Below are positions 55,109-64,000 of a DNA stretch of 64,000 bases, piece by piece. The number at the start of each line of letters is the position of its first letter. Position 1 is the stretch's first letter. Source of the DNA: Bacteroidia bacterium (lineage in GTDB: Bacteria; Bacteroidota; Bacteroidia; 2-12-FULL-35-15); contig JAURXZ010000030.1 of NCBI GenBank assembly GCA_030654175.1, forward strand, positions 186,001 through 250,000, read 5' to 3'. The notes under the pieces were generated by a model. That model was not told where the DNA came from and did no database searches. It worked only from the letters and a program-made list of their open reading frames with translations. Position numbers and translations under genes: made by a program.

Positions 55109-55133
55109 TATAGCGTTCAGATCGTGTTTGAAT

Positions 55134-56144
55134 GTGGTAAAAAGAAAAAACAAAAACAATAGTAGCCAATTTATTTTGTCAGAAAAATCAAAAATATTTC
55201 CTTTAGAAAAGAGTGACCTGCATCCAAGGAACAAGCATCGCTTTCGATACGATTTCGACCAGCTTAGTCTTTGTTGTCCTGAACTTAAAGCATTTGTTTC
55301 CCTTAATAAATATAATAATCAATCCATCGATTTTAGCGATCCTGTTGCAGTAAAAACACTGAATAAGGCTTTGTTAAAATATTTCTATACTATCTCCAAC
55401 TGGGACATACCGGCAAATTATCTTTGTCCTCCAATACCCGGAAGGGCCGATTATATCCATTACATGGCCGATCTGTTAAATTCGTGCAACAATGGAACGC
55501 TCCCTCAAGGAAAGTCAATTAAGGTGCTTGATATTGGGGTGGGTGCTAATTGTGTTTATCCTCTTATTGGAAATAGTGAATACGGCTGGCATTTTGTTGG
55601 TTCGGATATTGATACTGTAGCAATTAATTCTGCCAAACAAATTATAGCTGCAAACGGATCTTTAAATGAAGCTATTGAATGCCGGTTACAAAAATCTCCA
55701 TCATCCATTTTCAGGGACATTATAAAACCAGGTGAAGTTTTTGATATGACAATTTGTAATCCTCCTTTCCATGCATCCTTAGCAGAAGCGGAAGCTGGTA
55801 CCGAGCGAAAATGGAAAAACCTGGGCATAAAAAAAAACAGCAAAACCGATCTGAATTTTGGCGGACAAAATACTGAATTATGGTGTCAGGGAGGCGAAGA
55901 ATCATTTGTTAGTAAAATGATAGAACAAAGCGCTCAATTGCCAAAAACCTGTTTTTGGTATTCAACGCTCATCTCCAAAAAATCTAATCTTCCTGCTGTT
56001 TACAGATCACTTCAAAAAGTACAAGCGGTAGATGTAAAAACTATTGAGATGGCTCAAGGGCAAAAAGTAAGCCGCATTGTGGCATGGACCTTTTTAAATA
56101 AAAATGAGCAAAACGATTGGAGAAGTAAACGCTGGAAGCCTTAA
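55134..56144 (+). CDS. rlmF: 23S rRNA (adenine1618-N6)-methyltransferase
   Basis: 336 residues from GTG at 55134; a TTG at 55128 in the same frame would add two. No ATG is near, and the Lys/Asn-rich opening matches the family. Rossmann fold motif I is [16 protein letters not shown], the adenine-methyltransferase catalytic motif is CNPPFHASL (NPPF), followed by the [14 protein letters not shown] segment typical of RlmF. It makes m6A1618 in 23S rRNA. It converges on the giant kinase gene with 52 bp between. Confidence 0.95.
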   Translation: MVKRKNKNNSSQFILSEKSKIFPLEKSDLHPRNKHRFRYDFDQLSLCCPELKAFVSLNKYNNQSIDFSDPVAVKTLNKALLKYFYTISNWDIPANYLCPPIPGRADYIHYMADLLNSCNNGTLPQGKSIKVLDIGVGANCVYPLIGNSEYGWHFVGSDIDTVAINSAKQIIAANGSLNEAIECRLQKSPSSIFRDIIKPGEVFDMTICNPPFHASLAEAEAGTERKWKNLGIKKNSKTDLNFGGQNTELWCQGGEESFVSKMIEQSAQLPKTCFWYSTLISKKSNLPAVYRSLQKVQAVDVKTIEMAQGQKVSRIVAWTFLNKNEQNDWRSKRWKP

Positions 56145-56179
56145 ATAAATGATCCTTAAAGCGCTTCTTCATTTTTCAT

Positions 56180-56211
56180 AAAAACCCTGAATAATTCTAT
56201 AATTCCGGGTT
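56180..56211 (-). terminator. Weak terminator overlapping the kinase stop codon
   Basis: On the minus strand AACCCGGAAT (56211-56202) pairs with ATTCAGGGTT (56192-56183), 10 positions with one mismatch, loop of nine, followed by only five T. The kinase TAG (56199-56197) lies in the loop. A weak terminator, possibly Rho-assisted. Confidence 0.45.
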
Positions 56212-59200
56212 AGCATTTTTAATACTATTATACTCTGCTTCCAGTTCATTACATGCCTGTGTGCAAACATTCTCAAGCTGCAAAACCAAGTGAGGAATTT
56301 CTTCTGTATGTTGTTTTGCTCCTGCATACTCCTGAACTCTTTTTGCCGTAGTTTCAATATCCGCACTCATACCCATTATTGAGAAAGATGGTATCATTTT
56401 ATGCACTGCTGCGTAAACAGATTCCCAATCCTTGTCCTGCACACTTTTTTTCATTGTGTCAATTAATGGAGGAGTTTGCACCAGATAAAGCGAGATCATT
56501 TCCATAATTAATTTCGGATTATTTTTTGTGCGCTTAATTAAATATTGCAGATCAATGCTTTTTAACTCTTCACCCTGGTGATTATCATTCACGGCAATTC
56601 CTTTTGCCTTCAGAGGCATCGGCTTTTTGACAAAACTAATTATCTTACTATACAGTACCCTTTCGTCAACTGGTTTTGCAATGTAATCGTTCATTCCCAC
56701 GGCTTTGCATTTTGCAAGATCTACAGTGGTTACATCGGCCGTTAAGGCAATAATGGGAATCTTAGAATTCATTGTTTTACGAATATATTCTGTTGCTTCA
56801 AACCCGTTCATTTCAGGCATCTGCAAGTCCATCAAAATAATATCGTAGGATTTAGCTTGTAGTTTCTCGATGGCAATTTTTCCATTTGAAGCAATGTCTC
56901 TCTCAAATCCAAAATCATCCAATAGCGTTTTCATCAGTAATTGATTGAGTGCAATATCTTCCACCACCAATACTTTTATGTTTTTAATTTCGGGATCCAC
57001 TTCCAAAATTTCCGGTTCTAATTGTGCCTCGGCTTTTGTTTTTTGAAAACTTAATACAAAACTAAATGTTGAGCCTTCACCAATTTTACTTTTCACTTTA
57101 ATACTTCCACCCTGAGGTTCTATTAGTTGTTTTACAATAGCCAGCCCTAAACCTGTCCCACCAAAAAGTCGTGAAGTGCTGCTGGAAGCCTGCTGAAAGT
57201 TTTCAAAAACATGTTCAATTTTATTTTCATCTATTCCTATCCCGGTATCGGATACTTCAAATTCAAGAGTTGCTTTATCTTCATCTTCATTCAATAAAAG
57301 AACACTAACGGTAATTTTTCCTTTTGATGTAAATTTAACTGCATTGCTCACCAAATTCAAAATGATCTGATGTAAACGCACCGGGTCACCAATCAACACC
57401 TCCGGAATTTTACGATCGTATTTTTTAACTAATTCTAAATTCTTTTCCTGAATTTTTGTCTCAAACAAATGGAGCATGGCTGTAATGGAGGACTCCATTT
57501 TGAAAGGTGTTTTTTCAAAAGTCATTTTCCCTGCATCTACCTTTGCCAGATCAAGTATGTCGTTTATGAGCACAATCAAAGCATCACCACTCGTTTTTAT
57601 TGCCGAAAGATATTCTTTTTGTTTTGAAGTTAAATCTGTTTTCAACACCACCTTAGTAAACCCAATGATCGCATTCATAGGGGTACGAATTTCATGGCTC
57701 ATGTTTGATAAAAACTGCTGTTTCGCTTTCACGGCATCTTGTGCCACTAACGTGGCACTTTCAGCCTTACTTAGGGCTTCTTCAGCAATACCGGTTGCTT
57801 TCTCAGCAAAAGTTTTTGCTTCCATCAACTCCGTTTCAATTCTTTTTTGATCGGTAATATCGGTTCTTACCGCAACATACTGGTATGGCTTTCCTTGTCC
57901 ATTCAGGAAAGGAACAATAGTAGTAGTAACCCAATAAATGGTACCATCCTTTGCCCTATTCTTTAATTCACCTCTCCAAATTTTCCCATTGGCAATAGTT
58001 GACCATAAACCGCTGATAAATTCTTTGGGATGATGCCCGGAATTAATGATACGATGATCCGCCCCGATCAATTCTTCACGAGTGTATTTTGAAACTTTAC
58101 AAAAGTTGTCGTTAGCATGTTTGATAATCCCTTTCTGATCGGTGATGGCAACAATAGAAAACTCATCAAGCGCAAATTTATAATCTGAAATTTCTTTCGC
58201 ACTTTTGCTCAAATCCTCCTCAATCCTTCTTTGCTCAGTAATATCACGTGCTGCTGCAAATACTCCCAGAACATTTCCTTTCTCATCTTTATAAACAGAA
58301 GCATTATACATTACATCTGTTAAAGTCCCATTTTTATGTTTTATTGTTAAAGGGTAATCTGAAACAGATCCTTTCTCAAAAACCTGCTTATAGCCTTCCT
58401 GTGCCATTACAGGCTCAGTAAAATAACTTGAAAAGTCGGTACCGATCAGCTTTTCGCGTGAAACTCCGGTAACTTTTATTGATGCATTATTTACATCTAA
58501 TATCTTCCCCTGCGCACTGATAGTAACAAGGGGGTCTAAACTTGCTTCGATCAAACTACGGGCATATTGAGATGCTAATTTTGTAGCATTACTGAATGCT
58601 TCAAGTTCTTTATTTGCAATTTCACGTTTTTCCTTCTCTTTATTTTGATAGTCGAGTTCTATGTCAGCAATAACTAATTCAGCTGCCCGTTTTTCTTTTT
58701 CTCTTGTTTGAAATAAAAGTTCTTTATTAGCAATAACTAACTCCGCAGCACGCTTTTCTTTTACTTCATTTTGAAAGGCAAGTTCCTTGTTTGCAATGAC
58801 AAGCTCCGCAGCACGTTTTTCTTTCTCTTCGTTTTGAAAAGCAAGCTCTTTGTTAGCAATAATTAACTCACCGGCTCTTTTTTCTTTCTCAGCATTTTGA
58901 AAAGCAAGCTCTTGGTTTGCAATGATCAATTCATTTGCTCTTTTTTCTTTCTCAGCATTTTGAAAGGCCAGTTCTTTGTTAGCAATGATCAATTCGTTTG
59001 CTCTTTTGCCTTTTTCACTATTCTGAAACGCAAGTTCTTTATTGGCAATAACAAGCTCTGCAGCTCGTTTTTCTTTTTCTTCGTTCTGTATTACTTTAGT
59101 TTCTTTCTCCTGGAGTTCTACACTCAATCTCCTTAATTCGGAAACATCAGCAATAGCAAGTAAAATTAATTGCTCTCTGTTCTCTTTTTGAAGAATATGA

Positions 59201-61716
59201 TGAGCATTAAGCAACATTATTTTTTCGCCTATTCGTGGAAATACACGTGTTACTTCAAAATTTTCAAAACTCTTGCTTTTTGAAAGAATATCATTAAGCA
59301 TCACACGAAGTTTCGGGATATTCCATTGTTTATCACCTAGTTCAAAAAACGATCTCTTTTCTGTTTCATCTTTTTTAACTAGAAATTTTTTATAATATGA
59401 TTTGTTAGCAGATTGTATAATAAAGTCTTTGTTCAGCACAAGCATAGGCTCATGGATGGTAGCAATGATGGCTTCTGAATATTCATGTGATTCGGTCAAA
59501 AGATCGTTACGCATTTGTAATTCCTGATTGATAGAAATAAGCTCTTCATTGGTTGTCTCAATTTCTTCTTTGGATGTTTCAAGCTCCTCATTTAAGGTTT
59601 GAAATTCTTCATTACTTGAAAAAATCTCTTCATTAGCAGCTTGTAATTCCTCAAAAGTAGTTTCCTGCGATTCGATAATAGAATTTATTTCCAACCGTGT
59701 ATTATTCAACTCCTCGGTAAGTTTTTTTATCTTTAGGGCCTCATGTATTGAATTGCTTTTCCCGCTATTACCAATTTCAATAAATTTTTCTACCTGTTCG
59801 TGTAAGGTAAAAACAATAAGTAACAATGGTTCATCCCAATCAATTTTAAGGAGAGAAACCTCCAAAGACATCATACGAAAAACCGATTCGACCTTTATTT
59901 CGATGCCTGTTTTTTGTACTGATTCTTTTGTTTTTATTACTTTTTGAATAGCATTGCGAAGTTCAAAAGCAAACTCAGGCCTTGTCATTTTTAAAATATT
60001 AAGACTTGCTTTGCCCGAAGGGTGCGCGAGAAATAAAGAGATCGGTCCTCGGAACTGAAGAATTTCCATATCCTTGTTTATCACTGCACATGCCGGCATA
60101 TACCTCGATAGAATAGCAGAATCAATAGCATTCTCAATACCGGTTAAATTTACGCTTAAACTTTTAGTGGGTGTGTTTATCTTTTTACTGTAAAAATTTG
60201 TTCGTGGAAAATGAGGTGTCAACTCAAGTATCTTTCTCACACCGGTACTCTTTTTACGGGAATAAATCTTAAATTTGGTACTTGTAGTAATAAAAAGCTG
60301 AGAAGCTGCGCCTACAGTTTCTGCACTGCCAAGCATCAGACTACCCTGGTTATTCAAAGCAAAATGTAGTGTTGAAAAAACTCTTTTCTGGGCAGAAGAA
60401 TCAAAATAAATGAGAAGATTACGACAACTGATAAAATCCATACGTGAAAAAGGAGGATCGCGCAGAATATTATGTGGTGCAAATACACAAATTTCGCGAA
60501 GTTCTTTAACAATACGGTAGTTGTCGCCAATTTTTGTAAAGTAACGATCTTTGTATTTCTTTGAAACTGGTAAAATTTCACTGGCAGAATATTCAGCTTT
60601 GCGTGCAGTACTGATCGCCTGCTCGCTAAGGTCTGTAGCAAAGATCTGGAAAGGTATTTTCGTTTTTTTATTTTCCTGCATTTCAGTTAACATCATGGCA
60701 ATGGAATAAGCCTCCTCGCCAGTAGAGCAGGCCGGAACCCATATTCGAATTGTTTCGTCAGGTGTTTTACTCTCCAGAAGCTTTGGAAATAAAGTTGTTT
60801 TTAAATACTGAAAAGCGTCCTTATCTCTGTAAAAACTTGTTACGTTAATAAGCAGATCCTTGTAAAGCAGATCTACCTCGCTGCTTTTTTTGAGCAATAA
60901 TTTTACATATTCTTTTATTGTTTTTATTCCGCATTGAAGCATTTTATTGTTCAATCGCCTTTTAATGGTGGACATTTTATAATGATTGAAATCCACCCCG
61001 GTTTTCTTAAATAAAATTTCAAAAATAGTTTTCAGATCATGATTGCTACTTTCGCTCAGTCCTGCTTCCTGTTTACTTTCAATATCATGTTGCAAAAAAC
61101 CATTTTTGCTAAATACCGTTAATTGTGCAGCAATTTCTTTTGGGGACAAAACAAAATCAACAATATCAGAGGCTATTGCCGAATCAGGCATACTGCTCGC
61201 TTGTGCGGTATCATCTTGTGCAATTGTTATCCCTCCTGCATTTTTGATCGCTATTAATCCGTTGGTGCCATCTGTGCCACTCCCGGAAAGGATCACACCA
61301 ATAACATTCTCTTTATGAGTTTCAGCAAGTGAAGAGAATAGAACATCAATGGAAATCGCAGAACTGTTTTTGGGACGGGGAAGCAATTGAATATGGCCGT
61401 CAATTACTTTAATTATTTTATTGTGAGGGATCACATACACATTGTCAGGAGCCATATGCTCCATGTCCTCAATCTCCTGAACTTTCATTTTAGTTATCTT
61501 GGAAACAATTGAACTGAGAAAACTTTTATGGTCAGGACTCAGGTGTTGTACATAAATATATGCCATTCCGGTATCGGAAGGTAAATTTTTCAACAAAGAC
61601 GTCAGCGCTTCCAAACCGCCTAATGAAGCACCAATGGCCACAACAGGAAAAGAATGACCTTCCGCTTTTTTTTTGATTGATGATTTCTTCTTTTTAGTTA
61701 CAGCAATGGATCTCAT
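56197..61716 (-). CDS. Giant CheB-CheR-PAS-hybrid histidine kinase-REC-HPT signalling protein
   Basis: 1839 residues from ATG at 61716 (an upstream in-frame TTG at 61758 would add 14 and is unlikely). Domains in order: CheB methylesterase (about 19-202; GASLGGLEAL, SGSGTDGTNG), CheR methyltransferase (229-495; PACSTGEEAYSIAM, CRNLLIYF), a PAS-like region (515-650), a long coiled coil (665-739), PAS (745-869), seven 21-residue helical repeats (876-1022), two PAS domains (about 1052-1165 and 1175-1292), HisKA with NMSHEIRTPMN (His near 1342), HATPase with DTGIG and GGTGLGL, a receiver with DLQMP, and HPT (VHKMIPSFSIMG). It couples methylation chemistry to a phosphorelay; no Che operon or chemoreceptor is nearby. 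Confidence 0.9.
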   Translation of the reverse strand: MRSIAVTKKKKSSIKKKAEGHSFPVVAIGASLGGLEALTSLLKNLPSDTGMAYIYVQHLSPDHKSFLSSIVSKITKMKVQEIEDMEHMAPDNVYVIPHNKIIKVIDGHIQLLPRPKNSSAISIDVLFSSLAETHKENVIGVILSGSGTDGTNGLIAIKNAGGITIAQDDTAQASSMPDSAIASDIVDFVLSPKEIAAQLTVFSKNGFLQHDIESKQEAGLSESSNHDLKTIFEILFKKTGVDFNHYKMSTIKRRLNNKMLQCGIKTIKEYVKLLLKKSSEVDLLYKDLLINVTSFYRDKDAFQYLKTTLFPKLLESKTPDETIRIWVPACSTGEEAYSIAMMLTEMQENKKTKIPFQIFATDLSEQAISTARKAEYSASEILPVSKKYKDRYFTKIGDNYRIVKELREICVFAPHNILRDPPFSRMDFISCRNLLIYFDSSAQKRVFSTLHFALNNQGSLMLGSAETVGAASQLFITTSTKFKIYSRKKSTGVRKILELTPHFPRTNFYSKKINTPTKSLSVNLTGIENAIDSAILSRYMPACAVINKDMEILQFRGPISLFLAHPSGKASLNILKMTRPEFAFELRNAIQKVIKTKESVQKTGIEIKVESVFRMMSLEVSLLKIDWDEPLLLIVFTLHEQVEKFIEIGNSGKSNSIHEALKIKKLTEELNNTRLEINSIIESQETTFEELQAANEEIFSSNEEFQTLNEELETSKEEIETTNEELISINQELQMRNDLLTESHEYSEAIIATIHEPMLVLNKDFIIQSANKSYYKKFLVKKDETEKRSFFELGDKQWNIPKLRVMLNDILSKSKSFENFEVTRVFPRIGEKIMLLNAHHILQKENREQLILLAIADVSELRRLSVELQEKETKVIQNEEKEKRAAELVIANKELAFQNSEKGKRANELIIANKELAFQNAEKEKRANELIIANQELAFQNAEKEKRAGELIIANKELAFQNEEKEKRAAELVIANKELAFQNEVKEKRAAELVIANKELLFQTREKEKRAAELVIADIELDYQNKEKEKREIANKELEAFSNATKLASQYARSLIEASLDPLVTISAQGKILDVNNASIKVTGVSREKLIGTDFSSYFTEPVMAQEGYKQVFEKGSVSDYPLTIKHKNGTLTDVMYNASVYKDEKGNVLGVFAAARDITEQRRIEEDLSKSAKEISDYKFALDEFSIVAITDQKGIIKHANDNFCKVSKYTREELIGADHRIINSGHHPKEFISGLWSTIANGKIWRGELKNRAKDGTIYWVTTTIVPFLNGQGKPYQYVAVRTDITDQKRIETELMEAKTFAEKATGIAEEALSKAESATLVAQDAVKAKQQFLSNMSHEIRTPMNAIIGFTKVVLKTDLTSKQKEYLSAIKTSGDALIVLINDILDLAKVDAGKMTFEKTPFKMESSITAMLHLFETKIQEKNLELVKKYDRKIPEVLIGDPVRLHQIILNLVSNAVKFTSKGKITVSVLLLNEDEDKATLEFEVSDTGIGIDENKIEHVFENFQQASSSTSRLFGGTGLGLAIVKQLIEPQGGSIKVKSKIGEGSTFSFVLSFQKTKAEAQLEPEILEVDPEIKNIKVLVVEDIALNQLLMKTLLDDFGFERDIASNGKIAIEKLQAKSYDIILMDLQMPEMNGFEATEYIRKTMNSKIPIIALTADVTTVDLAKCKAVGMNDYIAKPVDERVLYSKIISFVKKPMPLKAKGIAVNDNHQGEELKSIDLQYLIKRTKNNPKLIMEMISLYLVQTPPLIDTMKKSVQDKDWESVYAAVHKMIPSFSIMGMSADIETTAKRVQEYAGAKQHTEEIPHLVLQLENVCTQACNELEAEYNSIKNANPEL
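58645..59085 (-). repeat. Seven tandem 63-bp in-frame repeats coding 21-residue (three-heptad) units
   Basis: Each unit reads roughly NEEKEKRAAELVIANKELA plus FQ. The first begins at 59085 and seven follow without indels to 58645, then an eighth shortened unit. The exact 21-residue period equals three heptads and would make one continuous coiled coil between PAS domains. Units 2-4 share the variants RANELII or RAGELII and units 1, 5 and 6 share RAAELV, suggesting past recombination. Confidence 0.92.
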
Positions 61717-62066
61717 TATAATCTGGTATTGAAAATGAATTTTGTACTCATTGATCAAGGAATCGAGAATGGATCCTAAAAAAAATGTACTAAACGAAGA
61801 TACAAAAATAAAGCGTTCAACTAACGTTGATTCAAGGCAATTATATTACAATTTCAAATCTACAAATTAGCTGATTTCTTCACTAAAATTTCGCTTTTTA
61901 TAAGCCATCTATTTTTGTATAAATAAAAAAAGAGCCTTGCTTTATTAGCAACGCTCCTATTTAATGTTTGCCACACATTTAAGTGGTAAAACAAAGTCCA
62001 ATTTTATTCGAACCCACTATTATCAATACTTTCCACTAATTGTATTTATGAATTTAATACAAGTAA
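61717..62066. other. Gap between the two signalling operons
   Basis: Holds the terminator of the receiver gene (61925-61956) and a possible -7 box TAGATTTG of the giant kinase (minus strand 61862-61855, no -33 at normal distance). No gene. Confidence 0.5.
61925..61956 (-). terminator. Terminator of the kinase-receiver operon
   Basis: On the minus strand GAGC-G-TTGCT / AGCAA-G-GCTC, with a G-G mismatch, loop of five, followed by a run of seven T (complement of 61925-61931). It lies 110 bases beyond the receiver-gene stop. Confidence 0.8.
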
Positions 62067-62501
62067 TTACATTCTATCCATATACCAACTTAATTCTTTC
62101 TCCATTTTTTTGTAACGAAAAATAGTGGTGATGATCTTTTGTAAACGCATGAAGGCGGTTTCACTTTTAACAACATAATCGAATGCTCTGTGATGCATAC
62201 AATTTATGGCAACATCAATTTTATCCTGAGAAGATAACATTACAACCGGAATATCAGGATTCACATTTTTTATCTTATCCAATGTTTCCATTCCATTCAT
62301 CGCATTCTTATCAATGCCATCAAGATGATAATCCAAAATGATCACATCGGGGCTATGAGATAAATTTTTAAGGCAAAGCTCTCCGGTTGAATATGTTTCA
62401 ATTATAAAATCTGCGTGCTCAAGAAATTCAATTTCCAGGGATTTTAAAAACAATGCATCGTCATCTACGAGGAAAAGTTTTATTTTGTTTTCGTTTTTCA
62501 T
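62067..62501 (-). CDS. Stand-alone response regulator receiver protein
   Basis: 144 residues, a single REC domain. Acidic pocket DDD (13-15), phospho-acceptor D57 in IILDYHLDG, S90 and K112 (VVKSE) complete the active site. An insertion of about six residues (IDKNAM) follows D57 compared with CheY. The C-terminal helix extends past the domain (RYKKMEKELSWYMDRM). No output domain, so it probably acts through phosphorelay with the neighbouring kinases or by protein binding. Its ATG overlaps the TAA of the upstream kinase by one base (TAATG), so the two are translationally coupled. Confidence 0.92.
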   Translation of the reverse strand: MKNENKIKLFLVDDDALFLKSLEIEFLEHADFIIETYSTGELCLKNLSHSPDVIILDYHLDGIDKNAMNGMETLDKIKNVNPDIPVVMLSSQDKIDVAINCMHHRAFDYVVKSETAFMRLQKIITTIFRYKKMEKELSWYMDRM

Positions 62502-64000
62502 TATTTCGTATTTTTAATCGTATTAAATTCTTCTTCTAATTCTATACATGCTTGTAAACAAACGCTTTCAAGCTGCATCACTAAATCATGTATTTCATGG
62601 GTCTGTTCCTGGATACTTGAATACTCCTGCACCTTTTTTGCCATATTTTCAAAATCGGTACTAATACCCATAATTGAAAAAGAGGGGATCATTTTATGCA
62701 CTGCCGCACGCAATGAACTCCAATCCTGATCCAATAAACTTTGTTTCATTGTGTTTAATAATGGAGGAGTTTGTTCCAGATAAAGTGAAATCATTTCCAT
62801 CATTATTGCCGGATTGGATTTTGTACGCTGGTTCAAATATTTAAGATCAATGCATTTTAACTTCTCAACTACAACGGTCTTTATTTCTTTCGGGAGATTA
62901 ACAGGTACAGGCTTCTTCACTAAACCCACTATTTTACTATACAATACTCTTTCATCAACAGGCTTTGCAATGTAATCATTCATACCCACCGCTTTGCATT
63001 TTGCTAAATCAACTGTTGTTACATCGGCAGTTAAAGCAATGATCGGGATCTTAGAGTTCATTGTGTTGCGGATATATTCAGTGGCTTCAAATCCATTCAT
63101 TACAGGCATTTGCAAATCCATCAAAATAATATCATATGATCTGGCTTGTAATTTTTCGATGGCTATTTGTCCGTTACCGGCAATATCCCGTTCAAATCCA
63201 AAATCGTCCAATAGTGTTTTCATCAATAATTGATTAAGTGCAATATCTTCCACCACCAATACTTTTATATTTTTTATTTCCGAATCCAACTCCATCACTT
63301 CAGCTTCCAATTCGGCTTCAGCTTTCGTTTTTTGAAAACTTAATATAAAACTAAAAGTAGAGCCTTCATTAATTACACTTTTTACACTAATACTTCCACC
63401 CTGAGGTTCCACAAGCTGTTTAACAATTGCAAGTCCTAAGCCTGTTCCTCCATACAATCTGGAAGTACCACTGGTGGCTTGTTGAAAATCATCAAAAATA
63501 TTTTTTATTTTATTTTCTGCAATTCCAATTCCTGTATCGATAACTGCAAATTCAATTGTTGCTTTTTCTTCGTTTTCATTTAATAAATTTACACTAACAG
63601 TAATTTTTCCATGAGTAGTAAACTTCACAGCATTACTTACCAGATTTAATATGATCTGATGCAAACGCACAGGATCGCCAATCAAGACATCAGGAATTTT
63701 ATTGTCATATTCCTTCACCAGGGCTAAGTTCTTTTCCTGAATTTTTGTCTCAAACAAATGAAGCATCGATGAAATGGAAGCTCTTAATTTGAATGGTGTT
63801 CTTTCAAATGTCATTTTCCCTGCATCAACTTTTGCAAGATCGAGAATATCATTAATAAGAACTATCAATGCATCACCACTTATTTTTATGGCCGATAAAT
63901 ATTCTCTTTGTTTAACCGACAGATCAGTTTTTAACACCACTTTTGTAAAACCGATGATCGCATTCATTGGTGTACGAATTTCATGACTCATGTTTGACAA
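62501..64000 (-). CDS. Hybrid histidine kinase (REC-HPT), 5' part outside window
   Basis: Only the last 499 residues are present; the frame is open to the window edge and the first codon shown is an internal Leu, not a start. HisKA with NMSHEIRTPMN, HATPase with DTGIG and GGTGLGL, a receiver with ILMDLQMPVMNGFEA, and a C-terminal HPT with AAVHKMIPSFSIMG. It is a close paralogue of the C-terminal part of the giant kinase at 56197-61716: the receiver segment of 116 residues differs at only 5 positions, the kinase core at more. It is co-transcribed with the stand-alone receiver downstream. Confidence 0.93.
   Translation of the reverse strand: MSNMSHEIRTPMNAIIGFTKVVLKTDLSVKQREYLSAIKISGDALIVLINDILDLAKVDAGKMTFERTPFKLRASISSMLHLFETKIQEKNLALVKEYDNKIPDVLIGDPVRLHQIILNLVSNAVKFTTHGKITVSVNLLNENEEKATIEFAVIDTGIGIAENKIKNIFDDFQQATSGTSRLYGGTGLGLAIVKQLVEPQGGSISVKSVINEGSTFSFILSFQKTKAEAELEAEVMELDSEIKNIKVLVVEDIALNQLLMKTLLDDFGFERDIAGNGQIAIEKLQARSYDIILMDLQMPVMNGFEATEYIRNTMNSKIPIIALTADVTTVDLAKCKAVGMNDYIAKPVDERVLYSKIVGLVKKPVPVNLPKEIKTVVVEKLKCIDLKYLNQRTKSNPAIMMEMISLYLEQTPPLLNTMKQSLLDQDWSSLRAAVHKMIPSFSIMGISTDFENMAKKVQEYSSIQEQTHEIHDLVMQLESVCLQACIELEEEFNTIKNTK

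Noticed and set aside
58645-59085. A DNA-level CRISPR or minisatellite in non-coding DNA
   Set aside because: The 63-bp units are in frame within a long intact coding region and encode a heptad pattern.
56197-64000. A defence system built from the large signalling proteins
   Set aside because: All domains are standard two-component and chemotaxis modules; no nuclease, protease effector or nucleotide-second-messenger domain is present.

Overview
This 64 kb window comes from an AT-rich bacterial chromosome, almost certainly Bacteroidota. The evidence is Bacteroidota-type promoters (TTTG-N17-20-TAnnTTTG) ahead of several genes, Bacteroidota-type protein families (DUF4199, DUF4907, DUF2795, DUF349 arrays, bifunctional PGI/PMI, fused 2-oxoacid dehydrogenase E1, long SecA, Rho with a long N-terminal linker) and few Shine-Dalgarno sites. 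The order cannot be fixed from the window alone. I see no phage, insertion sequence, plasmid or CRISPR array. Most of the window is core genome, with clusters of intergenic repeats.

Layout. 1-3 kb: end of an AI-2E/permease-family gene and an MlaE-MlaF-MlaD (MCE) lipid transport operon. 3-7 kb: a thioredoxin-like periplasmic protein, a TPR/SpoIIE phosphatase and tRNA-Ser(GCT). 7-9.7 kb: mpl, a leucine-rich-repeat protein and a DUF4199 membrane protein. 10-20 kb: rho, then the cell-shape set read on the minus strand as purH, mreB, mreC, mreD, mrdA (PBP2), rodA. 20-24 kb: an rRNA pseudouridine synthase, lipB, PGI/PMI and lysS. 24.7-30 kb: two large polytopic glycan-type membrane proteins (YfhO and GT39) around gpsA. 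30-38.5 kb: uvrC, secA, DUF2795, a cobalamin adenosyltransferase, a LolD-like ATPase and a methyltransferase. 38.8-46.9 kb: 2-oxoacid dehydrogenase E1, two SGNH hydrolase-like proteins, a DUF4907 lipoprotein, an APH-type kinase, aroK and an unknown partner gene. 47-56 kb: tRNA-Lys(TTT), an acyl-CoA ligase, thpR, an unknown gene, a DUF349 protein, a CDGSH protein, a phospholipase D-like lipoprotein and rlmF. 56-64 kb: a signalling island with a giant CheB-CheR-PAS-histidine kinase-REC-HPT protein, a stand-alone receiver protein and the 3' part of a second kinase closely related to the first.

The most interesting non-coding signal is a family of four ~90-107 bp intergenic elements (15764-15870, 36750-36839, 40965-41064, 45749-45848). 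They share nearly invariant blocks but carry two hairpins whose stems change sequence while staying paired, and their ends can also pair, which suggests a structured three-way-junction RNA or a mobile structured repeat. Other observations worth a look are a secA terminator that contains the apparent uvrC ATG, a 21-residue (three-heptad) repeat array in the giant kinase, receiver domains 111/116 identical between the tandem kinases, an 8-bp microsatellite between lipB and rluE, and a self-contained tRNA-Lys transcription unit.
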